Position numbers and translations under genes: made by a program
Shown: piece after piece, positions 42,110-50,352 of the stretch
Layout: the number at the start of each line of letters is the position of its first letter
Numbering within the stretch: the first letter of the stretch is position 1
Assembly: GCF_903645295.1 (NCBI RefSeq)
Contig: NZ_CAHJXM010000003.1
Location: 558,001-622,000 of the forward strand
Source of the DNA: Bacillus sp. Marseille-Q1617
GTDB taxonomy: Bacteria > Bacillota > Bacilli > Bacillales > Bacillaceae_B
Direction of reading: 5' to 3'
DNA length: 64,000 nucleotides
The notes under the pieces: model-generated
What the model saw: the letters and a program-made list of their open reading frames with translations, nothing else
The model's database searches: none
Told to the model about the DNA's origin: nothing

Positions 42110-42391
42110 ATGTGTACAAATACATATCAATCTTTGCTCGAAGAATATCAAACAATATGGAAAAATCGGATGTTGTTTTCAGAAAATAAGTCTGCAGAAG
42201 AGATCCTAAAGGAAACCATTAAGCGGGAGCTGCTAGACGAAAACAGCCATCCGCGTGCAAGGAAGCCTATCCACGACAAGTATATACTTGCCTCCAAGCG
42301 AATTATTGAGTCCGGTTTATCTTCTGATACAAAGATTGAATTGCTTCAATTACATGTAGAGCTGCTTGAATATCTAAAGGAAAAGAAGTAG
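42110..42391 (+). CDS. Conserved-looking helical protein (93 aa), unknown
   Basis: A 93-residue, all-helical, charged protein (YQSLLEEYQTIWKNRMLF, KYILASKRIIESGLSSDTKI) with no membrane segment. AAAGGAGG precedes ATG 42110 (ATG 42107 is too close). I do not recognise a family. The neat ribosome binding site and lack of overlap with other genes support it. Confidence 0.65.
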   Translation: MCTNTYQSLLEEYQTIWKNRMLFSENKSAEEILKETIKRELLDENSHPRARKPIHDKYILASKRIIESGLSSDTKIELLQLHVELLEYLKEKK

Positions 42392-42507
42392 GGAATGTTC
42401 ATCTAATACACTAAATTCAGATTATTTTGTTTCAAAACGTTTTCCTTTTCTTTATACCCATAAAGGTATATAATTCAACATAGATTATTGAAAAGGAATG
42501 ATACGGT

Positions 42508-42867
42508 ATGCTGTTTATTACGTTAATAACTATTAGTGTACTTATATATATGATGTACTATCGCTATGCACCGGTTCGTGTGAAAAGATTGAGCGAAAAG
42601 GAAGTGGATCGCTCTCACATTATCGTAGATGTTCGGGATTATCAGGATTCATTTAAATCAAACTGCGATCAAGCAATAGCGATCCCATGTGGATACTTAA
42701 AACGTTATTCCCATGAAATCCCCAAAGGACCGATTGTCGTGATTGGCAGTTCTTCTATCGAGTGCAATGTGGGAGTCAGACAATTAAAAGGTTTAGGGTT
42801 CGACGTTGTGGGTTATATAAGTGTGATAAGAGACGAACCTTGCAAAGAAAGCTATTCCATGGGATAA
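42508..42867 (+). CDS. Rhodanese-like membrane-anchored protein lacking the active-site Cys
   Basis: A 119-residue protein with a transmembrane segment (residues 1-18) and a rhodanese fold: IIVDVRDYQDSF, AIAIPCGYLKRY and IVVIGSSSIECNVGVRQLKGLGFDVVGY. In active rhodaneses the loop after the VVIxC strand begins with the catalytic Cys; here the loop reads GSSSIECN, so the usual position holds Gly/Ser and the only Cys is displaced. It is probably not a sulfurtransferase. AAAAGGAATG lies before ATG 42508. Confidence 0.75.
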   Translation: MLFITLITISVLIYMMYYRYAPVRVKRLSEKEVDRSHIIVDVRDYQDSFKSNCDQAIAIPCGYLKRYSHEIPKGPIVVIGSSSIECNVGVRQLKGLGFDVVGYISVIRDEPCKESYSMG

Positions 42868-42890
42868 AATACCCTCATTTATGACATCGA

Positions 42891-42910
42891 TTTGTAATAT
42901 CCGTTACAAA
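42891..42910. promoter_or_regulatory. TTTGTAA-N6-TTACAAA palindrome upstream of the CAP gene
   Basis: A perfect 7-bp inverted repeat with a 6-bp centre, 23 bases after the rhodanese-like stop. It has a T-poor tail, so an operator is more likely than a terminator. Confidence 0.4.
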
Positions 42911-43174
42911 AAGACCTGTTTTATAAGGGTGTCAATATTCTATTTGCGGTAAATTTTAGTTCCATGAGTCAAAATATTCTTTTGACGGAAATGTAAGTAA
43001 ATTAAGCAAACCCTTTATTTTTCATAGATTACAAGCTTGCTGGATAAATTGATTTTCAAAAATGAACAATTTCAAGCCGGTTACCATTTCCTCCCGTAAA
43101 TGTAACAAAAAAAGGGTGTTATGATGAATGTGCAGCAAGAAAACAACACATTCACTAAGGAGGAATTCATCTCT

Positions 43175-43984
43175 ATGAATAAGAAGAAAATGTTATCAGC
43201 AGCAACAGCATTAACATTATTAGCATCTCCACTAGCAGCAGGTAGTGCTGACGCTGCAAGTCCAGAGCAAGTAAAAACAAAGGTTCAAACTCTTCAATTA
43301 AATGGTAATCAAGAAGATTTAAATAAATATATCCAAGATATTCTATCAAAATATGGCGCGAATGGTCAGAATTTCAATATTCAAGATTGCTTGAAAGGCC
43401 AAGCACCTCAACCACAGGAAGCACCAAAAGCCGAGGCTCCAGCTCCAGCACCTGAACAACAAGCACCAAAAGCGGAGGCACCTGCACCTGAACAAAAGGC
43501 TCCTGAAGCAGAAGCGCCTGCTCCAGCACAGCCTCAAGAACAACAGGCACAGCCGCAAGCACAAGAACAAAAGCAGCAAGCAGAGCCTGCAGCTGAAACT
43601 GGTGAACTAAGCCAATATGAGCAAAAAGTTGTTGAACTTACAAACCAAGAGCGTGCTAAACAAGGATTGCCGGCTCTTAAAGTAGATGCTGAGTTAAGTA
43701 AAGTTGCAAAAGCAAAATCACAAGACATGCAACAAAATAATTACTTTTCTCACGACAGCCCGACATACGGCTCTCCATTTGATATGATGAAGCAATTCGG
43801 CGTAGAATATTCTTCAGCAGGTGAAAACATTGCAATGGGTCAGCCTACTCCGGAAGAAGTTGTACAAGCTTGGATGAACAGTGACGGTCACCGTAAAAAC
43901 ATCTTAAGTTCAAACTACACTCACATCGGTGTGGGATATGTTGAAAATGGCCACTATTGGACACAGCAATTCATTTCAAAATAA
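43175..43984 (+). CDS. Secreted CAP (SCP/PR1) domain protein, YkwD-like
   Basis: A 269-residue secreted protein: signal peptide cleaved after ADA near residue 27, a 50-residue helical part, a Pro/Ala/Glu/Gln repeat region (about 80-145; units such as APKAEAPAPE), and a C-terminal CAP domain with TNQERAKQGLPAL, NNYFSHDSPTYG, GENIAMG and SDGHRKNILSSNYTHIGVGY. Role unknown; relatives bind or modify the cell envelope. AAGGAGG sits 11 bases before ATG 43175. An in-frame ATG at 43121 behind AAAGGGTG would add 18 residues before the signal peptide and is less likely. The long minus-strand ORF here is only its antisense shadow. Confidence 0.9.
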   Translation: MNKKKMLSAATALTLLASPLAAGSADAASPEQVKTKVQTLQLNGNQEDLNKYIQDILSKYGANGQNFNIQDCLKGQAPQPQEAPKAEAPAPAPEQQAPKAEAPAPEQKAPEAEAPAPAQPQEQQAQPQAQEQKQQAEPAAETGELSQYEQKVVELTNQERAKQGLPALKVDAELSKVAKAKSQDMQQNNYFSHDSPTYGSPFDMMKQFGVEYSSAGENIAMGQPTPEEVVQAWMNSDGHRKNILSSNYTHIGVGYVENGHYWTQQFISK

Positions 43985-43998
43985 GATATGATTGATCT

Positions 43999-44029
43999 GA
44001 GCAGCCCCATATCCGGGGCTGTTTTTTCT
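43999..44029 (+). terminator. Intrinsic terminator after the CAP gene
   Basis: CAGCCCC pairs with GGGGCTG (loop ATATCC), followed by six T. Confidence 0.9.
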
Positions 44030-44191
44030 TATGAAGAGGAAAACATTTAGAATCAGCCACAGAATAAGAGGCTTAGGCAGAAGTGTTCTGTCTAAGAAAA
44101 AATGAAAAATATCTCAATATACCTTAATTAGAATACAAATATGTCTGGATTTTAAGATGATCTTGTAAAGCGTGTTTCCTTTTTACTTGTT

Positions 44192-44328
44192 CTAGCTATT
44201 GTTTGGAGTGCAAGACGAAGACTCCTGCGGGAAGAGTAGCTAATGGGAGACCCCGCAGGAGCGGACGCGACGGGGAGGCTCAGGGGCTACCCGCGGAAAG
44301 CAAAGTATTGCACGGAAATCAATAGCGG
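44192..44328. repeat. Family-2 intergenic palindromic repeat
   Basis: Runs from TCTAGCTATTGTTTGGAGTG to CACGGAAATCAATAGCGG, with the same complementary arms as 8684-8816. The middle differs (GGAGCGGACGCGACGGGG), the usual variable part of this family. Confidence 0.85.
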
Positions 44329-44435
44329 GGTATTAACCGTTTTTAATGAGCTTAAATATACAGGCAGCTTATATTTGCATTTCATTGAAATGATTCTTAG
44401 TATGGTATTATAAAGATTTTGTGGAGTGGATTTTG

Positions 44436-45212
44436 GTGAACAAAGAAAAGTCAGTTCTGATCACTGGCGGCGCTAAAGGAATTGGCAGTCGCACAGCGAT
44501 TCAATTTTCAAAGAACGGATATAAAGTATTCATTAACTATAGAAATGATGAAGCCCATGCAAGTGACTTCGTTCAGCAGTTGCGTGATACATACCGGAAT
44601 GAAGTATTTGCAATCAAGGGCGATGTGTCGATTCCTGCTGATTGTGAAAGGGTCGCGGGAGAAATAAATGAAAAATGTGACGGAATTGATATTTTGATCC
44701 ATAATGCCGGACCTTATGTCAAAGAAAGAAAAACATTTGATGAATATTCGCCTGAAGAATGGAATTACATAGTAAATGGGAATCTAAACAGTGTTTTTTA
44801 TTTAACCCGATTAATGATTCCTAAAATGAGGGAAAGGAATTGGGGCCGAATCATCACGTTTGGTTATGACCGTGTGGAAACCTCCCCGGGCTGGATATAC
44901 CGTTCGGCTTTTGCCGCTGCAAAGGCCGGGCTTGCCTCATTCACAAAAACTATTTCAATCGAAGAAGCCATGAATGGAATCACGGCCAACATGGTTTGTC
45001 CCGGTGATATAGTGGGTCAATGGAAAGAAGATGATATTAAACATGCAAAAACCAAAAGGGATCCTTCTACTCCTGTCGGCCGCCCAGGGACAGGAGAAGA
45101 TTTGGCAAGGGTGATAGAGTTTCTCTGCAGGGACGAATCTGATTTTATTACAGGAACGGTCATCCCGGTGACAGGAGGAAAAGATGTCCTGGGGAAAATA
45201 TTTCACAAATGA
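44436..45212 (+). CDS. SDR family protein with altered catalytic residues
   Basis: A 258-residue Rossmann-fold short-chain dehydrogenase/reductase: nucleotide motif TGGAKGIG (10-17), HNAG (89-92), cofactor tail VTGG. The YxxxK catalytic pair reads SAFAAAKAGL (157-166), so Phe159 replaces Tyr while Lys163 remains. The Ser-bearing segment reads IITFGYDRVETSPG, without a clear catalytic Ser. It may be a binding protein or use another acid. GTG 44436 follows GGAG; TTG 44433 is equally near. Monocistronic with a terminator shared with the converging MATE gene. Confidence 0.85.
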   Translation: MNKEKSVLITGGAKGIGSRTAIQFSKNGYKVFINYRNDEAHASDFVQQLRDTYRNEVFAIKGDVSIPADCERVAGEINEKCDGIDILIHNAGPYVKERKTFDEYSPEEWNYIVNGNLNSVFYLTRLMIPKMRERNWGRIITFGYDRVETSPGWIYRSAFAAAKAGLASFTKTISIEEAMNGITANMVCPGDIVGQWKEDDIKHAKTKRDPSTPVGRPGTGEDLARVIEFLCRDESDFITGTVIPVTGGKDVLGKIFHK

Positions 45213-45254
45213 CAAAAGAGATTCGCTCAGGTAAGAGCGAATCTCTTTTATTAT
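45213..45254. terminator. Bidirectional terminator between SDR and MATE genes
   Basis: AAAGAGATTCGCTC pairs with GAGCGAATCTCTTT (loop AGGTAA), T-rich on both sides. Confidence 0.9.
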
Positions 45255-46621
45255 GTGTTCATTTCTTTCAAATAGTCTTTTCTGAATCTCTTTTGAATAA
45301 GAAGCAATCTTCCTGAAAGGGTCAGAGCACCAGCCGTCAAACCAGAAGTTAGCCCGAGCCAGTAGCCATAGGGACCGAAATCTGTAAAATTGGCTAATAG
45401 ATAACCCAGCGGAAGTCCGATTATCCAATAAGAAATCAGCGCCATGATAAAGGTGATATTCACATCTTTATATCCGCGGAGAGCTCCCTGCACAGGTGCC
45501 TGAATGGCATCAGAAAGCTGGAAGAATACAGCGTATAACAGGAAATGTCCAATCAGTTCAAGAACGTAAGGATCATCCGTATATAAATAGGAAATTTCAG
45601 TGCGGAAAACGTATAAAACCACACCGTATAATACAGCCAGTATAAGAGCGATGACAACACCCATCCAACTGTAAATTTTGGCATCTTTAAGTCTTTTGGC
45701 ACCTACTTCAAACCCAACGACAATCGTAAGTGCCATTGAGATGCTCAGAGGGATCATATATAAAAATGATGCGAAATTGAGCGCTGCCTGATGGGCGGCA
45801 ATGACCGCAGTTTTGTATTCACTCATCAAGAGCGTAACAGCAGAAAAGATACTCACTTCAAAAAATATCGATAAACCGATGGGTACACCGATTTTAAAGA
45901 TTTCTTTCCATTTACTGAAATGGGGCTTCTGCAGTGTCTTAAAGATAAAGAATTCCTGAAAAGGACTTTTTGTGTGGATTACCCAGAATGCAATGATCGT
46001 GATGACCCAATAAGTAATGGCTGAAGCGTAGCCCGCCCCGACACCGCCGAATGCAGGAACACCCAGTTTCCCAAAAATAAAAACATAATTTAATATCACG
46101 TTTATAGGGAGGGATAATAAGGTGATGAACATGGTTACTCTCGTTAAACCCAAAGCATCGATGAATGATCTTAAAACATTATAGATAAATAAGGGGATCA
46201 TCCCTATAGACAATGCAATCAAATATTCTTTCGCCACCCGGTGCACGTTTTCTTCAAGGTTCATGCCGTTAAGAATGGGATCGAGTACGATCACTCCAAT
46301 AAAGATGACGATGATGGATAAAAAGATGGCCGCATACACACCTTGAAAAACAGTATGGGGCACTTCCTTCTTTTTTCCCCCGCCGATTAATTGAGCGACA
46401 ATCGGGGTTACGGCAAGCAGAATACCACTCAGTCCAGTAAAGACTGGTACCCAAAGTGAAGATCCAATGGCGACGCCGGCTAAGTCAGTCGGAGAAAATT
46501 GGCCTGACATGATCGTATCGAAGAAATTCATGGCAAACATCCCAAGCTGAGTAACCAGAATAGGGATTAATATATAGGAAAGCTGTCCCAGCTTTCCTTT
46601 CATGTTATATGTCTGTTTCAT
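45251..46621 (-). CDS. MATE family multidrug efflux transporter
   Basis: A 456-residue protein with twelve hydrophobic segments in two halves. MATE motifs include QLGMFAMNFFDTIMSGQFSPTDLAGVAIGSS in helix 1-2 and FGPYGYWLGLTSGLTAGALTLSGRLL near the end. It exports cationic drugs in exchange for Na+ or H+. It resembles B. subtilis YojI in size and pattern. AAGGAGT precedes the ATG on the minus strand. Substrate unknown. Confidence 0.92.
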   Translation of the reverse strand: MKQTYNMKGKLGQLSYILIPILVTQLGMFAMNFFDTIMSGQFSPTDLAGVAIGSSLWVPVFTGLSGILLAVTPIVAQLIGGGKKKEVPHTVFQGVYAAIFLSIIVIFIGVIVLDPILNGMNLEENVHRVAKEYLIALSIGMIPLFIYNVLRSFIDALGLTRVTMFITLLSLPINVILNYVFIFGKLGVPAFGGVGAGYASAITYWVITIIAFWVIHTKSPFQEFFIFKTLQKPHFSKWKEIFKIGVPIGLSIFFEVSIFSAVTLLMSEYKTAVIAAHQAALNFASFLYMIPLSISMALTIVVGFEVGAKRLKDAKIYSWMGVVIALILAVLYGVVLYVFRTEISYLYTDDPYVLELIGHFLLYAVFFQLSDAIQAPVQGALRGYKDVNITFIMALISYWIIGLPLGYLLANFTDFGPYGYWLGLTSGLTAGALTLSGRLLLIQKRFRKDYLKEMNT

Positions 46622-46873
46622 AGGTCGGACTCCTTATTTACGTTTGTTTCAGATTAAAATAAAATGAATGACCGAAGTATCATTCAATACACTACCATAC
46701 TGTACCACAAATAGCAGAGAGGTAGTAACGTGAAATTTCCAAGTGTAATGACTTTATATTGGGGAATTAAAGGAAAGAACAATTCATTGTTCTAACATGG
46801 GAGCATTTTTGATAAAGTGTATATTGATAGTTAAAAATGAAACCGACAAAAGACGAGATAGGAGTACATATAC

Positions 46874-47947
46874 ATGAACAAACATAATATATTGTTTACG
46901 GGCGGCGGATCAGCCGGTCACGTTACAGTGAACACAGCATTGATTCCTCATTTTGAAAAAGAAGGCTGGAGAGTGACCTACATAGGCTCTGAAAATGGAA
47001 TTGAAAAAGAAATCATCACAGATCAATTCCCTCACATCCCTTACGAAAGCATATCCAGCGGTAAGTTAAGACGTTATTTCTCCTGGAAGAATTTCACCGA
47101 TCCTTTCAGGGTGATGAAAGGTGTGTTCGACGCTTTATCCGTTATCCGGAAGACAAAACCGGATATCATATTTTCCAAAGGCGGATTTGTTTCCGTCCCT
47201 GTCGTGATGGCGGCGAAAATGGCGAAAGTACCTGTTGCGATCCATGAATCGGATGTCACACCCGGATTAGCCAACAAATTGGCAGTTCCGTTCGCTACCA
47301 AAATATTCACTACTTTTCCTGAAACCGTAAAGGCGCTTCCCAAGGAGAAATCACTATGTGCCGGGGCGATTATTCGTGAGGAATTATTCAAAGGTGATGC
47401 TTCAGAAGGAAAGAGACTGTCAGGTTTTTATGAAGAGAAGCCTGTCCTTATGATCATGGGAGGCAGTCTCGGGGCAAGAAAGATCAATGAAGCTGTAAGA
47501 GAGAACCTTGATGATCTACTAGCACAATTTCAAATCATCCATATTTGTGGTAAAGGAAATATAGAGGATCAATTTACGCAAAAAGGATACAGGCAATATG
47601 AATTTATCAAAGCGGATCTCCCGCATTTTCTGGCCATGACCAATTATGTCATTTCACGTGCAGGGTCAAACTCCATTTTTGAATTTCTGGCATTGAAGAA
47701 GCCTATGCTTCTCATCCCGCTATCAAGAGAAGCAAGCAGGGGGGATCAAATATTGAATGCCGACTCTTTTGTAAAGCATGGGTACGCAATAAAACTGGAA
47801 GAAGAAGAACTAACGAAGGAAAGCTTCATGAATAAGGTGAATGAGCTGAAAGGAAGCGGGGAGACGATTCTTTCAAACATGAGAAATGGTCAAAAGGCGT
47901 ATACGATACAGGATATGTATCAAGAGCTTGCAGCCATGTCAAAATAA
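46874..47947 (+). CDS. murG: MurG-type UDP-GlcNAc transferase outside the dcw cluster
   Basis: A 357-residue GT28 glycosyltransferase: GGGSAGHVTVNTALIP at the N-terminus, FSKGGFVSVPVVMAA, HESDVTPGLANKL, and the UDP-GlcNAc site MIMGGSLGARKIN plus SRAGSNSIFEFLALKKPMLLIPL. MurG adds GlcNAc to lipid I to make lipid II. The long-spacer form resembles S. aureus MurG and the second MurG of the B. cereus group. No mur or fts genes surround it, so it is probably a second copy. TAGGAGTACATATAC precedes the ATG. Confidence 0.9.
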   Translation: MNKHNILFTGGGSAGHVTVNTALIPHFEKEGWRVTYIGSENGIEKEIITDQFPHIPYESISSGKLRRYFSWKNFTDPFRVMKGVFDALSVIRKTKPDIIFSKGGFVSVPVVMAAKMAKVPVAIHESDVTPGLANKLAVPFATKIFTTFPETVKALPKEKSLCAGAIIREELFKGDASEGKRLSGFYEEKPVLMIMGGSLGARKINEAVRENLDDLLAQFQIIHICGKGNIEDQFTQKGYRQYEFIKADLPHFLAMTNYVISRAGSNSIFEFLALKKPMLLIPLSREASRGDQILNADSFVKHGYAIKLEEEELTKESFMNKVNELKGSGETILSNMRNGQKAYTIQDMYQELAAMSK

Positions 47948-48006
47948 TAACTGAATATCCCCTTCGCCGCATATAGTGTAGAAACCGGTGAAGGGGAGAG
48001 GATCGG

Positions 48007-48156
48007 ATGGCTTATCAATATTCAAAAGGATGGTATATTCAAGAACTGAAAAAAATGGGATTCAATTATCATCCTGTAGAAAAGCGCAAGCTTGAAAACT
48101 ACAAAACCTTTGTGGTAAGAAATCTTTACTTTGAAAAATTGAATAAGAAGAAATAA
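48007..48156 (+). CDS. DUF2639 family small protein, YflJ-like
   Basis: A 49-residue protein beginning MAYQYSKGWYIQELKKMG and containing HPVEKRKLENYKTF and RNLYFEKL, the pattern of the DUF2639/YflJ family; function unknown. AAGGGGAGAGG before ATG 48007 forms the 3' arm of a hairpin (CCCCTTC-GCCG at 47959-47969 with CGG-T-GAAGGGG at 47986-47996), which may limit translation. A strong terminator follows. Confidence 0.78.
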   Translation: MAYQYSKGWYIQELKKMGFNYHPVEKRKLENYKTFVVRNLYFEKLNKKK

Positions 48157-48164
48157 TGAAAAAC

Positions 48165-48210
48165 CCGGTTTCTATGTGAAGTGAGCTCATAGAAACCGGT
48201 ATTTTTTATT
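48165..48210 (+). terminator. Intrinsic terminator after the DUF2639 gene
   Basis: CCGGTTTCTATG pairs with CATAGAAACCGG, followed by TATTTTTTATT. Confidence 0.9.
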
Positions 48211-48254
48211 ATTCAGGTTCTCTGAACCCATTACCATTATCAATATTCATGAAT

Positions 48255-48288
48255 AAAAAAATCGACTGCCGAAAATGACAATCGATTG
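48255..48288 (-). terminator. Probable terminator of the GNAT gene (minus strand)
   Basis: AATCGA and TCGATT (plus CA/TG inside) on the minus strand, followed by seven T. The stem is weak but the T-run is good. Confidence 0.55.
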
Positions 48289-48314
48289 ATAGGCTTATCT
48301 TATTTTGAACCGTT

Positions 48315-48869
48315 TTAAGCTTCCATAGCCTGCTCTTCCTGTTCCTCTGCAGTCTGATACAAATAAAGTGTATATAAATCTTTGGGTATCTCATAAAGGT
48401 CATATACTTCTTCTATAGCATTTAATTGTTCATAAAGCGCTTTTCGTGTTTCATTAGCACATACGACGTATGGTAATTTTTGTGCTGCCTTCAGGGAGCG
48501 GGTATTGATTTTACGTATCCGCATGAAAATGGTTTCCATGCCCAGTTCATAAAAAAGTTCATGAAAAAATGCGTCTTTAGCCGGCTTATTATACCCTTTG
48601 CCATGAAAAGGTTTACCGATCCAGGTACCGAGAAAGCCTGCATTTTCCTGGATATCGAATAAATTGATGGTACCTATGGCGTTACCCCATTCATCAATGA
48701 TGGTACGGGAGATCAGCTCTCCTCTTTCTTCTGCTTCGATCGTTTGCTTTGTTAGGAAAAGAAACTCCTCGTACGAGTTTGCTTTTTGACGCACAAAAGG
48801 GAAGACATCCGGGTGCACCATCAGGTCATAAAGAGTATGACACTCATGTAAATCACGTTTCTTGATCAT
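48315..48869 (-). CDS. GNAT family N-acetyltransferase (RimJ/RimL-like)
   Basis: A 184-residue GNAT: IKKRDLHECHTLYDLMVHPDV at the N-terminus, strands WGNAIGTINLFD, the acetyl-CoA loop GTWIGKPFHGKGYNKPAKDAF (motif A) and MRIRKINTRSLKAAQKL as in RimL-type enzymes, then an unusual acidic tail of about 50 residues ending EEQEEQAMEA. The target could be a protein N-terminus, an amino acid or a small molecule. AAGGAGGG precedes the ATG but is engaged in a hairpin. A leader of about 190 nt with tRNA-like arms lies directly upstream and probably controls it. Confidence 0.85.
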   Translation of the reverse strand: MIKKRDLHECHTLYDLMVHPDVFPFVRQKANSYEEFLFLTKQTIEAEERGELISRTIIDEWGNAIGTINLFDIQENAGFLGTWIGKPFHGKGYNKPAKDAFFHELFYELGMETIFMRIRKINTRSLKAAQKLPYVVCANETRKALYEQLNAIEEVYDLYEIPKDLYTLYLYQTAEEQEEQAMEA

Positions 48870-49060
48870 AGTAGACCCTCCTTGAGGGCAGTCTTCATGC
48901 GTACGAATCCACCCTCGAAATTTTTAAAAGTTAACTAAAAAATTTCGGGGTGGGAATCGAACCCACTAAGACCAGTCAAGAAACTGGTGGCGCACCTTTT
49001 GCCTTCCCTCCATTACAATCGCTCTATTTATAAATAGATCGCGCTTAAGAACAATGTAAT
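48870..49060 (-). promoter_or_regulatory. Structured leader of the GNAT gene with tRNA-like arms and switching helices
   Basis: In transcript order (minus strand): an A/T-rich hairpin closed by ATTACA/TGTAAT (49060-49012) containing the palindrome TCTATTTATAAATAGA; a D-arm-like GGC-AAAAGGTGC-GCC (49003-48989); an anticodon-arm-like ACCAG-TTTCTTGA-CTGGT (48988-48971); CTTA; and a canonical T-arm GTGGG-TTCGATT-CCCAC (48966-48950). No matching acceptor stem exists. The T-arm's 3' strand continues CCCCGAAATTTTT and can instead pair with AAAAATTTCGAGGGTGG (48925-48909). That GAGGG can pair with CCCTC (48888-48884), which otherwise pairs with the Shine-Dalgarno GAGGG (48880-48876). This is a chain of competing helices. 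Confidence 0.6.
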
Positions 49061-49152
49061 CGGAAATATATATCCTTCTGTATCATATATGAAATTTTTA
49101 AAAAAGGGAATAGGAAAAAAGATTAATTTCGCTAAAATTTTTTAGCAAATAT

Positions 49153-50283
49153 CTACAAATTTTGATAGGCGATTTCCCCATTTACAAACGTTAAAACAGG
49201 CTTGGCCATAAAATGGAAAGGATGGTGGCTCCAAACGACCAAGTCCGCATCTTTCCCTGCTTCGAGAGAACCGATCCGAGCCTCCACTCCAAGATTTCTA
49301 GCAGGCAGAATCGTAATTCCTTCCAATGCTTTCTGTTCATCAAGACCTTCACGGACGGCAATCGCTGCACACATGTTCAGATACTGGATCGGAGTGTATG
49401 GATGATCGGTCGTGATCGAAACTTCCACGCCGGCTTCGGTCAATCTTTGATAGGTGATCCAGCTTTTGTTTTTCAACTCTACTTTTGAGCGGCGCGTAAA
49501 TGTCGGACCGACGGAGACCTTTAATTTCTTGCCTTTAAGTTCATTGGCAATAAGATGACCTTCTGTACAGTGCTCTATCCGCAGATCCAGGTTGAACTCT
49601 TCTGCAAAGCGTATGGCTGAAAGGATATCATCTGCACGATGAGCATGTATCCTTACCGGAATCTCCCTTTTTAAAGCGGAAACCAGAGGGGCTACCCTCA
49701 ATTCTTCAGGCTGATCACAATACTTGGCTGAGAAAAATGCTTCGCGCAGCATACCCATGATTCCCATCCTTGTAATCGAGTCATTATTGCCATTGCTGTG
49801 AATGCGCTTGGGGTTTTCCCCTAATGCCAGTTTCAATCCTGACGTTTCCTTGATCAGCATGGAGCGTATGGAGGAGCCGTGGGTCTTGATGACAGATGTG
49901 GTCCCGCCGATCACATTGGCACTGCCCGGCATCACATTCACTGCAGTCACCCCATATTTAAGTGCATCAGTAAAACCGGGATCCAGTGGATAAACACCGT
50001 CGAACGCACGGATATGAGGAGTCATCGGCTCAATCGTTTCATTCGCATCATTCCCGGCCCAGCCCGTACCCTCATCGTATAATCCCAAGTGGGTGTGGGA
50101 ATCGATGAACCCTGGAAAAAGATACTTCCCACGGCAATCAATCACTTGTATATTAGGCGGGGCCTCGACCTTGTGGTTGTAAATTTGTTTGATTTTTCCT
50201 TCTGAAATGAAAAGGGAACCATTTGCTATAGGTGACGAGGTGACAGGATAGATGGCTGCATTTGTTAAAAGTATCGAATTCAT
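49153..50283 (-). CDS. Amidohydrolase family protein (imidazolonepropionase/dihydroorotase-like)
   Basis: A 376-residue TIM-barrel metal hydrolase: FIDSHTHLGL gives the HxH ligands, followed by VPVRIHAHRADD, RIEHCTEGHL and VSITTDHPYTPIQ for the remaining ligands, and a C-terminal beta domain GSLEAGKDADLVVW. The subgroup with GWAGNDANETIEPMTP is widespread and uncharacterised. ATG 50283 has GAGAGG upstream; 50298 adds five residues. Substrate unknown. A small AT hairpin at 49130-49145 follows the stop. Confidence 0.9.
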   Translation of the reverse strand: MNSILLTNAAIYPVTSSPIANGSLFISEGKIKQIYNHKVEAPPNIQVIDCRGKYLFPGFIDSHTHLGLYDEGTGWAGNDANETIEPMTPHIRAFDGVYPLDPGFTDALKYGVTAVNVMPGSANVIGGTTSVIKTHGSSIRSMLIKETSGLKLALGENPKRIHSNGNNDSITRMGIMGMLREAFFSAKYCDQPEELRVAPLVSALKREIPVRIHAHRADDILSAIRFAEEFNLDLRIEHCTEGHLIANELKGKKLKVSVGPTFTRRSKVELKNKSWITYQRLTEAGVEVSITTDHPYTPIQYLNMCAAIAVREGLDEQKALEGITILPARNLGVEARIGSLEAGKDADLVVWSHHPFHFMAKPVLTFVNGEIAYQNL

Positions 50284-50352
50284 AGTAAAACCTCTCATTT
50301 TACTCGTAAGTTTATTACTCCTATTTTAATCATTTTTTTTGAAAAAAAGAAG

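Noticed and set aside
43346..43579. Leu/Arg-rich minus-strand ORFs inside the CAP gene
   Set aside because: They are the antisense of the Pro/Ala/Glu/Gln low-complexity region of the secreted CAP protein.
48905..48960. T-box leader for the GNAT gene
   Set aside because: AGGGTGG matches the first half of the T-box bulge motif, but the following bases do not give NACCGCG, and no Stem I with a specifier loop is found upstream.
48943..49011. Functional tRNA gene on the minus strand
   Set aside because: T-arm and anticodon-like arm are present, but the 5' flank GGAGGGA cannot pair with the 3' flank CCCCGAAA to form an acceptor stem, the anticodon-like loop has 8 nt and no CCA follows.
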